Source of the DNA: Caballeronia arvi
GTDB taxonomy: Bacteria > Pseudomonadota > Gammaproteobacteria > Burkholderiales > Burkholderiaceae
NCBI RefSeq assembly: GCF_001544695.2
Contig: NZ_FCOM02000004.1
Location: 186,001-250,000, forward strand
Length of the DNA stretch: 64,000 bases
Direction of reading: 5' to 3'
The number at the start of each line of letters is the position of its first letter. The stretch's first letter is position 1. Shown in pieces: positions 17,247-25,763 of this stretch. The notes under the pieces are model-generated. The model did no database searches. It had not been told where the DNA came from and saw only the letters and a program-made list of their open reading frames with translations. The position numbers and the translations under genes are program-made.

Positions 17247-17557
17247 AAAAAGTAATGCGATGCACCGCGCTCGCCGTGGCGATATTCGTGATCGCTTACT
17301 TCGGTGGTTTCTTTCTCGCGCATTGGATCAACGATGTGCTGATCGCGCCCGGAAACCTCGGGTGGCTAGTCGATGCAGTCTATTGGTTCCGAGACCACTT
17401 CGTGCCATTTATACGCGAGCCGGATGATATAGAAGCGCTATATCTTCTGGCGTTGCTTCTGATGTGCTGGTTCGGCGTGCTGGTCGCCTTGCTTGCCTTA
17501 CTCAAGATCGTTTCACGGCTGCGGGTGCGCTCGCGCAATCGTGTCGATAGTCCTTGA
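17243..17557 (+). CDS. Small two-helix membrane protein, putative immunity protein of the adjacent effector
   Basis: A 104-residue protein whose ATG overlaps the effector stop as ATGA. It has two hydrophobic helices, about residues 8-30 (an uncleaved signal anchor followed by WINDVLIAPGN) and 66-88 (a Leu-rich stretch), separated by a loop with WFRDHFVPFIREPDDIE that would face the periplasm, and a basic tail. I recognise no named family. The gene order Hcp, peptidoglycan effector, membrane protein is what is expected of a T6SS effector-immunity pair, and a periplasm-exposed loop suits protection against a periplasmic enzyme. Function is inferred from context only. Confidence 0.6.
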   Translation: MKKVMRCTALAVAIFVIAYFGGFFLAHWINDVLIAPGNLGWLVDAVYWFRDHFVPFIREPDDIEALYLLALLLMCWFGVLVALLALLKIVSRLRVRSRNRVDSP

Positions 17558-17579
17558 TCGAGTGGGCCGCCAATCGCAT

Positions 17580-17602
17580 GGTGTTGTATCCCCTACAACA
17601 CC
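17580..17602. terminator. Hairpin between convergent genes
   Basis: GGTGTTGTA (17580-17588) pairs perfectly with TACAACACC (17594-17602) around TCCCC. It lies just after the plus-strand immunity gene and covers the TAG stop of the minus-strand gene. No T-run on either side. Probably a bidirectional terminator. Confidence 0.6.
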
Positions 17603-18600
17603 AACCGCTCCGCCTCTTCAAACCTCGCCCCTCCAACCGGCACATCCCTCCGCGCGACCCTCACGATCTCCACAGCGCGCGTCTGCGGCGGCTGCGTCGG
17701 AAGATGCGCGAGATGGATCGCGATATCGGCATGCGGCTCCTCGCAGCGCGTTTCCATCAGCAGGTTCATATGATTCAGGCACAGCGTGCGCTCGGTGACG
17801 GAAATCAGTTTCGCCGGCTCATCGAGCAATTCGACGATCGTCTGAAGCTGCGTCTCGATGGAATCGGCGAGCGAGCCGAGCGCCGAAAGCCTGGCCTCAT
17901 TCTCTTCGAAATCGCGCTGCAGCCGCGTAGCGTCGCCGCCGAGATCCGCCGATGCGATCAGGCTGCTCATGCCCGCGCCGCGTCTTCCGAGCATCTGCAT
18001 GCGCGCGGTCAGCAGCGCGCGGTATTCCTGCAACGCATCGCGCCGCGCTTCCTTTTCCGCGACGCGCGACATCGCTTCCAGGGCGAACTGCTCGACGATC
18101 CGCTGCACGAGATCGTGCCTGAGCGCGTCGTCGGTCTCGTTGCAAAAGCGCATGCGCTTGTCGTCGAAGCCGACCGCCGTGCGCGCGACATCCGAGCGCA
18201 TCGCGCCGCCTTCGAGCGCCGCAACGAGCACCTGCCGCTCGACGAACGTCGCGCCCAGCACCGCGAACGCGTAGTCCGCGGCAATGTGCTCATCGAACCA
18301 GCCGCGCACGTCGTGTGACTCGCCGATCACGCGCGCGATGTCGTCGGGTGTCGCGAACTTCGCACGCAGATACGGATCGTCCGACCATGCGCCGGGCGTC
18401 GCATCGCGCGGCGCGGGCAGCGCAGCGACCAGCGCGCGCACATGATCGATCGTCTTTGCGATGACAGGCGCAAGGCGCGACTCGTACCGGTTCGCGAGGC
18501 GCACCTGCGGCGCGACCGAAACGATGCGCCCGAGCGCCTGCCGAACGTCGTCGCGCGTGGCGCTCTCGTCGCGTTTGAAGAGCCAGTTGAACATGGTCAT
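17593..18600 (-). CDS. Uncharacterised protein in the phosphotransacetylase-acetate kinase-FabI operon
   Basis: A 335-residue soluble protein that I cannot assign to a family. It begins MTMFNWLFKRDE, is rich in Ala, Arg and charged residues, and looks mostly helical. Residues about 205-280 (REYRALLTARMQML, then RLQRDFEENEARLSALGSL, then SIETQLQTIVELL) have heptad-like spacing, so a coiled coil is likely. No signal peptide or membrane segment is seen. The ATG at 18600 overlaps the fabI stop as ATGA, making it the fifth gene of a tightly coupled operon. A structural or adaptor role for that operon is possible but there is no direct evidence. Confidence 0.7.
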   Translation of the reverse strand: MTMFNWLFKRDESATRDDVRQALGRIVSVAPQVRLANRYESRLAPVIAKTIDHVRALVAALPAPRDATPGAWSDDPYLRAKFATPDDIARVIGESHDVRGWFDEHIAADYAFAVLGATFVERQVLVAALEGGAMRSDVARTAVGFDDKRMRFCNETDDALRHDLVQRIVEQFALEAMSRVAEKEARRDALQEYRALLTARMQMLGRRGAGMSSLIASADLGGDATRLQRDFEENEARLSALGSLADSIETQLQTIVELLDEPAKLISVTERTLCLNHMNLLMETRCEEPHADIAIHLAHLPTQPPQTRAVEIVRVARRDVPVGGARFEEAERLVL

Positions 18601-19379
18601 CCCATGATGTGCACGCCGCCATCCACGTACAGCGTTTCCCCCGACAGACGGCGCGCGTAAGGCGTCGCCAGAAAGGCGCAGGTGAACCCGACGTCCATGA
18701 TGTCGACCAGCTCGCCGAGTGGCGCGCGCTGCGCGGCTTCCGTCAACAGCAGATCGAAGTCCTTGAGCCCCGATGCGGCGCGCGTCTTGAGCGGCCCCGG
18801 CGAGATCGCATGCACGCGGATGCCCTGCGGCCCGAGCTCGTAGGCGAGATAGCGCGCGCATGCCTCGAGCGCCGCCTTCACCGGGCCCATCACGTTGTAA
18901 TTGGCGACGACCTTGTTCGCGCCGTGATAGCTCATCGTGAACATCGTGCCGCCGTTTTTCATGAGCGGCGCCGCGAGCCGCGCCATGCGCACGAACGAAT
19001 GACAGGAGATGTCCATCGCCTTCGCGAAGCCGTCGGCAGAGCAGTTCAAAAGGCCGCCTTGCAGGTCGTCCTTCGGCGCCCACGCGATCGAATGCACGAG
19101 GATATCGAGCTCGCCCCACTCGCTGCCGATGCGCTCGAACACGGCGTCGAGCTCATCCTGACGCGATGCGTTCAGCGGCATGAAGATGCGCGCTTCGAGC
19201 GCTTCTGCAACCGGCTCGACGTATGGCCGCGCCTTGTCGTCGGCATAGGTGATGGCGAGATCCGCGCCCAGCTCGCGGAACGCCTTCGCGCAGCCATAGG
19301 CGATCGAATGCTCGTTGGCGATGCCGGTGACGAGCGCCTTCGCGCCCTTCAGCACGGGCGCCGGAACATGCTCCATCAT
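18597..19379 (-). CDS. fabI: Enoyl-[acyl-carrier-protein] reductase, FabI type
   Basis: A 260-residue NADH-dependent enoyl-ACP reductase that completes fatty-acid elongation cycles. The cofactor loop GIANEHSIAYG (19-29), SIAWAPK (97-103), and the catalytic set Y151, Y161 and K168 (YNVMGPVK) have the spacing of E. coli FabI Tyr146, Tyr156 and Lys163. It ends in GGVHIMG. It sits in an operon with acetate kinase and phosphotransacetylase, unlike the housekeeping fabI, so it may be a second copy used under low oxygen or during polyester turnover. Overlaps both neighbours by 4 bp. Confidence 0.92.
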   Translation of the reverse strand: MMEHVPAPVLKGAKALVTGIANEHSIAYGCAKAFRELGADLAITYADDKARPYVEPVAEALEARIFMPLNASRQDELDAVFERIGSEWGELDILVHSIAWAPKDDLQGGLLNCSADGFAKAMDISCHSFVRMARLAAPLMKNGGTMFTMSYHGANKVVANYNVMGPVKAALEACARYLAYELGPQGIRVHAISPGPLKTRAASGLKDFDLLLTEAAQRAPLGELVDIMDVGFTCAFLATPYARRLSGETLYVDGGVHIMG

Positions 19380-20578
19380 GTCGATGCTCCTTCGCGCTTG
19401 TCATCGATCAGCGCGAACGTATGACGCGCGATCATTAATTCCTCGTTGGTCGGAATCACCCACGCGCTCACCTTGCCCGACGCCGTGCTAATGCGCGGGC
19501 CACCGCTTTCGTTGGCCTTCCTGTCGAGCTCGATGCCCCACCACGCCGCCTGCTCGCACACGCGCTGACGTATCTCCTTCGAATGTTCGCCGATGCCCGC
19601 CGTGAACACGATGGCATCGAGCCCTTGCAGCGCGGCGCTCATCGAGCCGATCTCGCGGCCGATGCGATACACGTAAAGATCGATGGCGAAGCGCGCGCGT
19701 TCGTCGTCGCTCGCGAGCAGCGCGCGCATGTCGCCCGATACGCCAGATACGCCGAGCAATCCCGAGCCACGATACAGCAGGTCTTCGATCTCGCGCGCGT
19801 TCATGCCGAGCTCGTCGAGCATATAGAGGATCACGCCCGGATCGAGATTGCCGCAACGCGTGCCCATCATGAGGCCGTCGACGGCGGTGAAGCCCATCGT
19901 GCTTGCAATACTCTTGCCCGCATGGATCGCGCACAGGCTCGCGCCGTTGCCCAGATGCGCGACGACGGTGCGCCCGCGCGCGGCATCGGGTGCGATATCC
20001 GGCAGCGCGCTCGCGATGTACTCATACGACAGGCCATGAAAGCCGTATCGCCGCACGCCGTTCTTGGTGATCGATTCGGGCAGCGCGAACGCCTGCGCGA
20101 GCGGCGCCTGTGTCGCGTGAAACGCCGTATCGAAACAGGCGACCTGCGGCAGATCCGGATTGCGCTCGGCGACGATGCGTATCGGCTTCAGATTATGCGG
20201 TTGATGCAGCGGCGCGAGCGGCGTGAGTTTCTCGAGTTCGTCGAGCACTTCGGGGCTCGTCAGCACCGGCTTCGTGAACTGCGCACCGCCATGCACGACG
20301 CGATGCCCCACGCCGATCAGACGATGCCCCGCGCCATGTCCGCGCAAGAAAGCGCCGAGATACGCGATCGCATCGGCGTGCTCGAGCTTTTGGCCGTCGC
20401 CCCATTTATTCTCGCCGGTCTTCTCGCCCTTCGAATCGAACGCGACGAAATGCGGCGAGCTGAAAAGCCCTTCCACCTGCCCGCGCGTGACGAGTTCGAG
20501 TTCGTCGTCTTTCACATCGAATGCGCTGAACTTGATGCTCGATGAACCCGCGTTGAGAACCAGGATCACATCGGCCAT
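19376..20578 (-). CDS. ackA: Acetate/propionate kinase
   Basis: A 400-residue kinase interconverting acetyl phosphate plus ADP with acetate plus ATP. The signature LVLNAGSSSIKF is at the N-terminus; FHGLSYEYIA, VVAHLGNGASLCAI and GLMMGTRCGNLDPG are the other acetate-kinase motifs in order. Length is normal. It follows the phosphotransacetylase by 3 bp and overlaps fabI by 4, so the pathway acetyl-CoA to acetyl phosphate to acetate with ATP gain is encoded in order. Confidence 0.94.
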   Translation of the reverse strand: MADVILVLNAGSSSIKFSAFDVKDDELELVTRGQVEGLFSSPHFVAFDSKGEKTGENKWGDGQKLEHADAIAYLGAFLRGHGAGHRLIGVGHRVVHGGAQFTKPVLTSPEVLDELEKLTPLAPLHQPHNLKPIRIVAERNPDLPQVACFDTAFHATQAPLAQAFALPESITKNGVRRYGFHGLSYEYIASALPDIAPDAARGRTVVAHLGNGASLCAIHAGKSIASTMGFTAVDGLMMGTRCGNLDPGVILYMLDELGMNAREIEDLLYRGSGLLGVSGVSGDMRALLASDDERARFAIDLYVYRIGREIGSMSAALQGLDAIVFTAGIGEHSKEIRQRVCEQAAWWGIELDRKANESGGPRISTASGKVSAWVIPTNEELMIARHTFALIDDKREGAST

Positions 20579-20581
20579 TGC

Positions 20582-21520
20582 TCACCCCTTCACTTGCGAT
20601 TGTTCGCGCCGCTTCGACGCGAAGAGCACGGCAATCGCGCACGACGCGAGCCGCGATTGCAGCGAATCAGCGCGGCTCGTCAGAATGATCGGCACGCGCG
20701 CGCCGAGCACGATGCCCGCCGCGTCCGCGCCGGCGAGAAAGGACAGGCTTTTCGCGAGCATGTTGCCCGCTTCGAGATCCGGCACGATCAGCACGTTCGC
20801 GCGGCCCGCGACGGGCGAATCGATCTTCTTCGTCTGCGCCGCTTCGAGATCGATCGCGTTGTCGAGCGCGAGCGGCCCGTCGACGAGCGCGCCCGTGATC
20901 TGATGGCGATCCACCATCTTGCAGAGCGCGGCGGCTTCCAGCGTAGACGGCACGTTCGGGTTCACCGTTTCCATCGCGGAGAGAATCGCGACGCGCACCT
21001 CTTCGAAGCCCAGCGCATGACCGAGTTCGATTGCGTTCTGCACGATGTCGACTTTATCGGCGAGCGTCGGCGCGATATTGATGGCCGCGTCGCTGATGAT
21101 GAGCACGTTCTCGTGCCGGGGCACGTCCATGATGAAGCAGTGCGACACGCGCCGCGCGGTGCGCAGGCCGCCGTCGCGCTTGACGACCGCGGCCATCAGT
21201 TCGTCGGTGTGAAGGCTGCCTTTCATGAGCGCTTCGGCCTTCGCTTCGCGCACCAGCTCCACCGCCTTGGCCGCGGCCGCGTGACTGTGCGGCGCATCGA
21301 CGATCGGCAGGCCCGCGATATTGAGCCCGCATTCCTCGGCGACCTCACGAATGCGCTCGCGCGGCCCGACGAGATGCGGCGCGATCAGGCCCATCTCGTT
21401 CGCCTTCACCGCGCTTTCCAGCGATGTCCGGTCGCACGGATGCGCGACGGCGGTCGCGATCGGCGGCAGTGTCCGGCATATCTCGATGAGCTTGTCGTAC
21501 TTCTCGTGCGTGTGTTCCAT
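20582..21520 (-). CDS. Phosphate acetyl/butyryltransferase
   Basis: A 312-residue transferase of the short PTA/PTB family, which moves acyl groups between CoA and phosphate. Seen motifs include TAVAHPCDRTSLESA near the N-terminus, LMKGSLHTDELM, the FIMDVP segment, the DAAINIAP motif, and VLIVPDLEAGNMLAKSL near the C-terminus. It pairs with the acetate kinase immediately downstream. The short form uses acetyl- or butyryl-CoA; which is not decidable. A GGAGG-like site precedes the ATG at 21520. Confidence 0.92.
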   Translation of the reverse strand: MEHTHEKYDKLIEICRTLPPIATAVAHPCDRTSLESAVKANEMGLIAPHLVGPRERIREVAEECGLNIAGLPIVDAPHSHAAAAKAVELVREAKAEALMKGSLHTDELMAAVVKRDGGLRTARRVSHCFIMDVPRHENVLIISDAAINIAPTLADKVDIVQNAIELGHALGFEEVRVAILSAMETVNPNVPSTLEAAALCKMVDRHQITGALVDGPLALDNAIDLEAAQTKKIDSPVAGRANVLIVPDLEAGNMLAKSLSFLAGADAAGIVLGARVPIILTSRADSLQSRLASCAIAVLFASKRREQSQVKG

Positions 21521-21577
21521 TTCGCCTCCCGTGAGAACGTGAGAACGTGCGAGAACGTGAGATGCGCTACCGGCGCG

Positions 21578-23896
21578 TCAGTGCGCGGGTGCGGAACGTC
21601 GCGGCGCACGCGCGGGTTTGAGGGGCAGCGCCGCGCGGACGCGGGCGAGCATGTCGTGCTGCGCGGCGGTCGGCTCGTAGCCTTGCAGACGGCTATCGTC
21701 GCGCAGCTTGTCCATGAGCGTGAGGAGCTTCTTGCGGTCCTCGTTGTCCTCGAGCAGATCGGGCAAGGTCGAAAGCGCCTGCTCCGGCTCGTAGCGCACG
21801 ACGATCTCCTGCTCGCCGCGGATACGCCGCCATTCATCGCGCGGCATCTGCGGCAGATAGTCCGCGTAGTCGGCGATCAGTTCCTGACGCAGCACCATGC
21901 GCGCGAGCGGCAGCGGCTCGTCGTGACGAACCAGCAGACATGCAACGCGCGCGACCGCTTCCGCATAGCCGCCATGCGCGATCGATGCCAGCGCTTCCTG
22001 CACGAAAGGCAGTTCGCGCGGATCGGCCGGTTGCTCGGGCGCCTGATGCTCCTGCGCCTGATGCACCGAGAACATGTTGCCGTACACGGAGAAGAACATC
22101 GCTTCGGTCGTCGCATCGCGCATCGCGCGATAGAAGTCGAGGCTCGCGCTGATCATGTCGGAGCCGCAATGCTCCGCGCGGCGCAGCACATCGCGTTCGG
22201 TATCGGGCTTGCGTGCAGCCTTGACCGCATCGGCCGCGGGGCCGAGCCACGCGAGCCACGGGTTCAGATCGGAGAACATCCAGCGTTGCGCGCGCAACGG
22301 ATGAAACGCGCGCAGCATGGCCGCGCTCGTGTCGTTCGCCATCGCCTGCACGAACGGCTGCGCGAACAACTCATACGCACGCTGATTGAAGTCCGATACC
22401 TGTTTCACCGCGTTGAACGGCAGTTCGTCGGCGCGCTCGAAACGATTGAAGCGCGCGGTCACTTCTTCGAGACGGCGTTCGTGGAAGCTCACTCGTACTC
22501 CGTCTTGCCATCCGCGCCCTTGCGCTCGGCGATCTCCATGCCATAGAGCCCCGGCGGAAACGATTCGATCGCCTCCAGCACCGATGCGATCTGCGTGTAC
22601 TCCTTCCGCGACCTTGCCGCTCACGAAGATGCCCAGATGCCCGATGTTCTCGTGCATCAGCCCGACGATCACCTGCCCGCGCGACTTGATCTCGTCGGTG
22701 CTGCCGTAGATATCCGCGACCCAGTTGAAGGCCTGTTGCGGCGGCGTGATGTTGTCGCCCATCGACGCGAACAGAACGATCGGCGACTTGATCGCGCGCA
22801 GATCGAACGATGCGCCCGACAGGCCGCGCGTTTCGCCCGACCACAGCGTGTTGCCGACGAAAAGATTGCGCGTGATCCATTCGATCTCTTCGCGGTTCAT
22901 CAGGTAATAGCCGCCCCACCAGCGTTCGAAGTCGAGAAAGCGCGGCGGCTCGCTGTCGATGTTGTCGAACAGCTTGTAGTACTTGTCCCACAGGCTGTTC
23001 GCGGGGTTCAGGTTCTCGAAGTTCTCGACGAGATACGCGCCGTCGAACTTGCCGTTGCCGAGATCGGCCGTCAGCGAGGCGAGCCACGTGCCGCCCAGCA
23101 TGCCGCCCGAATAGCGCATCGGGTTGTCGCCCTCGCCTTCGCTCCACGCGCCGCTCCAGTACGACATCGGCGCGCCGTTGATGACGAGCGGCCCGGTGTC
23201 GTCCGGCTGCGAGCTTGCGAGCATCATCGCGGCCCAGCCGCCCTGGCAATTGCCGACGATCGCGGGCTTCGCGCTGTCGGGATGCAGCTCGCGCACGTGC
23301 TTCACGAACTGCTGCTCGGCTGCGCAGACATCGAGCAGCGTCTGACCCGGCTGCGGGTCGCGGAAGAACGTGACGAAGTACACCGGATGACCCGCGCGCA
23401 ACGCGACGCCCACTTGCGAATCGTCCTTGAAACCGCCGATGCCGGGACCGTGCCCCGCGCGCGGATCGATGATGAGATACGGCCGCTTGAGCGGATCGAT
23501 GACGACGCCTTCGGGCGGCACGATGCGCAATAGCGCATAGTTGACGGGCCGCGCGAACGTGCGCCCGTCGATCAGCATTTCATGCGCGAAATGCAGCACG
23601 GGTTCGAGCCCGCGCCTCGTCTGCTCGATGAAGTTGTTGCCGCGCTGACGCAGCGTGTCCCAGAAGAGCACGGAGCGCTGCATGATATCGACCGCATAGG
23701 CATAGCCGTTGAACTGGCCGCCGCCTGCGCCCGCATCGCTGAAACGATCCGCGCCGCCGTTGCCGAAGAGGCGCACGCCCGCATCGCGCGCGCGTTCGCT
23801 GAATTGCTGCTGCGCCGTTTCCGCGCGCTTCTGAAACACGCGGGACACCTTGTCCGCGATCTGCCTGCTTCGGGCCAGTTGATCTGCAACCGTCAT
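21578..23896 (-). CDS. PHA-synthase-like DUF3141 alpha/beta hydrolase, with two compensating frameshifts
   Basis: A 772-residue protein of the DUF3141 group related to polyhydroxyalkanoate synthases. A lipase-like box GNCQGG (215-220, C217) carries the presumed nucleophile; NGAPMSYWSG and LMHENIGHLGIF supply later family motifs. The ATG has GGAGG before it. Residues about 431-468 (22493-22606) are translated in a foreign frame. Removing one C at 22606/22607 and adding one C at about 22492 restores a smooth reading (KEYTQIASVLEAIES, then GLYGMEIAERKGADGKTEYE) that joins VSFHERR. The gene stays open by chance. Either the protein truly has a scrambled 38-residue loop or the assembly has two base errors. 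It heads the phosphotransacetylase-acetate kinase operon, linking polyester and acetyl-CoA metabolism. Confidence 0.85.
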   Translation of the reverse strand: MTVADQLARSRQIADKVSRVFQKRAETAQQQFSERARDAGVRLFGNGGADRFSDAGAGGGQFNGYAYAVDIMQRSVLFWDTLRQRGNNFIEQTRRGLEPVLHFAHEMLIDGRTFARPVNYALLRIVPPEGVVIDPLKRPYLIIDPRAGHGPGIGGFKDDSQVGVALRAGHPVYFVTFFRDPQPGQTLLDVCAAEQQFVKHVRELHPDSAKPAIVGNCQGGWAAMMLASSQPDDTGPLVINGAPMSYWSGAWSEGEGDNPMRYSGGMLGGTWLASLTADLGNGKFDGAYLVENFENLNPANSLWDKYYKLFDNIDSEPPRFLDFERWWGGYYLMNREEIEWITRNLFVGNTLWSGETRGLSGASFDLRAIKSPIVLFASMGDNITPPQQAFNWVADIYGSTDEIKSRGQVIVGLMHENIGHLGIFVSGKVAEGVHADRIGAGGDRIVSAGALWHGDRRAQGRGWQDGVRVSFHERRLEEVTARFNRFERADELPFNAVKQVSDFNQRAYELFAQPFVQAMANDTSAAMLRAFHPLRAQRWMFSDLNPWLAWLGPAADAVKAARKPDTERDVLRRAEHCGSDMISASLDFYRAMRDATTEAMFFSVYGNMFSVHQAQEHQAPEQPADPRELPFVQEALASIAHGGYAEAVARVACLLVRHDEPLPLARMVLRQELIADYADYLPQMPRDEWRRIRGEQEIVVRYEPEQALSTLPDLLEDNEDRKKLLTLMDKLRDDSRLQGYEPTAAQHDMLARVRAALPLKPARAPRRSAPAH

Positions 23897-23982
23897 GACG
23901 TGACCTCCGCGACGAAAACGTGCATGGGATGACGCTGATAGCCGATGCTTCGAACCTGGTCTGACGAACGTCTCTCTGGACA

Positions 23983-24003
23983 GATGATCTGAATAACATC
24001 ATC
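23983..24003. promoter_or_regulatory. Dyad upstream of the DUF3141 and SulP intergenic region
   Basis: GATGAT (23983-23988) and ATCATC (23998-24003) form an inverted repeat with a 9-nt spacer, about 90 bp before the DUF3141 start. It is a possible operator for the fermentation operon. It is not a clean FNR/ANR box. Confidence 0.3.
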
Positions 24004-24050
24004 CAAATATAAGCGCAACGTGCGACAGCGAGGTGGCAAAAAAAGGCGAC

Positions 24051-25736
24051 TCAATGACGCGCTACATCGGGCGAAACAATCTCCCGATACTTCTCCACCA
24101 CGTGTTCCAAGTTGTAGAACATGCGCGCTTCGCCGAGCGCCTGGCCGAGCGGCGCGCGCCTGACCGCCTCGAGCACGCCGGGGTTCAGGCCCGCGAGCCA
24201 GAGGGTCGTGCCGTTCGCGGCGAGGCGCGCATCGGCTTCGCTCAGCATCTTGAGCGCGGTGTATTCGACATCGAATACGCGGCTGAGATCCAGCACGACG
24301 ATCTTCGCATTCGAATCGCGCACCAGCGGCCGGATTTTTTCGGCGACGTGTTGCGCATTCGCGAAGAATATCCGTCCTTCGGGACGCAACAGCAACAGTC
24401 CGGGAAACGCTTCGTCTTCGGGATGCCGCTCTGAATCGCGCCGGAACACATTCGTGCCCGGTATGCGTTTAAGGGCGTACACGGGCGGGTTCGACACCTG
24501 ATGCGCGAGCGCGAACAGCGACACGACGATCGCGACGAGAATGCCCTCCAGCGTGCCCAGCAGCACGACACCCGCGCATGCGGTCAGGGCCCACACGAAT
24601 TCGGTACGGCGAATCTTCAGGATGGCGCGGAACTCGGAGGGGCTGAAGAGCCCGATCGAATAGAACACGACGACGGCCGCGAGCGTCGCGTGCGGCATCA
24701 GCGCCATCAGCGGCGCGAACAGCAGCATCACCGCGAGCGCAATCAACGCCGTCACGAGTCCCGCGAGCTGCGTGCGCGCGCCCGCTTGCCGGTTGACGGC
24801 CGTCTGGCTCGTTCCGCCGCCCGCCGTCATCGCGCCGAAGAATGCGCCGCCCGCATTCGCGAAGCCGGTCGCGAGCAGTTCGCGGTTCGCATCGGGCGCG
24901 GGCTCGTCGTTGCGCGCGAACGCACGCGCGGCCGCGATGCTTTCGGTGAAGCTCATCAGCGCGATGCCCATTGCGTCGGGCCACAGCTTCAACGCGAGCG
25001 ACACATCGGGCATGGTCCATGACGGCAATCCGGCGGGCACCGCGCCGACCGTTTCGACGCCATGCGCGCGCAGGCCGAATGCGGCCACCGCGACGATCGC
25101 CGCCGCGACGACGAACAACGGCGCCGGCGCGCGCGGCGTGAAGCGTTCGAGCAGCACGAGCGCGATGAGCGTGAGCGCCGCGAGCGCCAGTGTGCTCGCG
25201 GACAGATGCGGCAAGCCGGCGAAAAACGCGCCGACGTTGTGCACGAACGAACCTTTCGGATAGTGCAAACCGAAGAGCTTCGGCAACTGATCCATGACGA
25301 TGACGATCGCCACGCCCGCCTTGAAGCCGACGAGCACCGGCTCCGATATGAAGTTCGCGACGAAGCCGAGCCGCAGCACCGCCGCCGCGACGAGCATCGC
25401 GCCGACGAGCAGCGTCAGCGTCGCATTGGCGGCGGCGAGCGCGTGCGGATCGCCGTCCGGGACGACGTTGCCGAGCGCGTTGGCGGCGAGAATCGCGAGC
25501 GTGGTCGTCGTGCTGACGGAGAGCGCGCGCGACGATCCGATGAACGCGTAGACGATCATCGGCACGCACGCGGTATAGAGGCCGACCTGAACCGGCAGGC
25601 CCGCGATGGTCGCGTAAGCGAGCGCCTTCGGTATGACGACGGCCGCCGCCGTCAGACCGGCGACCGCGTCCGCGCGCGCCCACTGTTTCCCGTAGTGAAA
25701 CAGCCATGCTGGAAGGATGGGCGCGCGTTCCGACAT
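24051..25736 (-). CDS. SulP-family anion transporter with STAS domain
   Basis: A 561-residue SulP (SLC26-like) transporter. The N-terminal half has about ten to twelve membrane helices with the family motif VVIPKALAYATIAGLPVQVGLY and the NREL-type segment ANRELLATGFANAGGAFFGAMTAGGG. The C-terminal about 130 residues form a STAS domain (RIFFANAQHV, then IVVLDLSRVFDVEYTALKML). Substrates in the family include sulfate, bicarbonate and dicarboxylates. It follows the PPK2 gene by 27 bp on the same strand and is probably co-transcribed with it. Confidence 0.9.
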   Translation of the reverse strand: MSERAPILPAWLFHYGKQWARADAVAGLTAAAVVIPKALAYATIAGLPVQVGLYTACVPMIVYAFIGSSRALSVSTTTTLAILAANALGNVVPDGDPHALAAANATLTLLVGAMLVAAAVLRLGFVANFISEPVLVGFKAGVAIVIVMDQLPKLFGLHYPKGSFVHNVGAFFAGLPHLSASTLALAALTLIALVLLERFTPRAPAPLFVVAAAIVAVAAFGLRAHGVETVGAVPAGLPSWTMPDVSLALKLWPDAMGIALMSFTESIAAARAFARNDEPAPDANRELLATGFANAGGAFFGAMTAGGGTSQTAVNRQAGARTQLAGLVTALIALAVMLLFAPLMALMPHATLAAVVVFYSIGLFSPSEFRAILKIRRTEFVWALTACAGVVLLGTLEGILVAIVVSLFALAHQVSNPPVYALKRIPGTNVFRRDSERHPEDEAFPGLLLLRPEGRIFFANAQHVAEKIRPLVRDSNAKIVVLDLSRVFDVEYTALKMLSEADARLAANGTTLWLAGLNPGVLEAVRRAPLGQALGEARMFYNLEHVVEKYREIVSPDVARH

Positions 25737-25763
25737 GATGACGATGCCGTGCGCCGATGGCGC

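Noticed and set aside
16079-17557. A full type VI secretion locus
   Set aside because: Only an Hcp and its cargo genes are present; no TssB/C, ClpV, TssM or VgrG is visible in the window.
22490-22610. Programmed ribosomal frameshift in the DUF3141 gene
   Set aside because: No slippery sequence is seen, and two opposite shifts 114 nt apart would be needed. A paired indel or base-calling error is simpler.
21578-23896. Calling the DUF3141 gene a pseudogene
   Set aside because: The frame is uninterrupted end to end because the two shifts cancel, so a near-full-length protein can be made.
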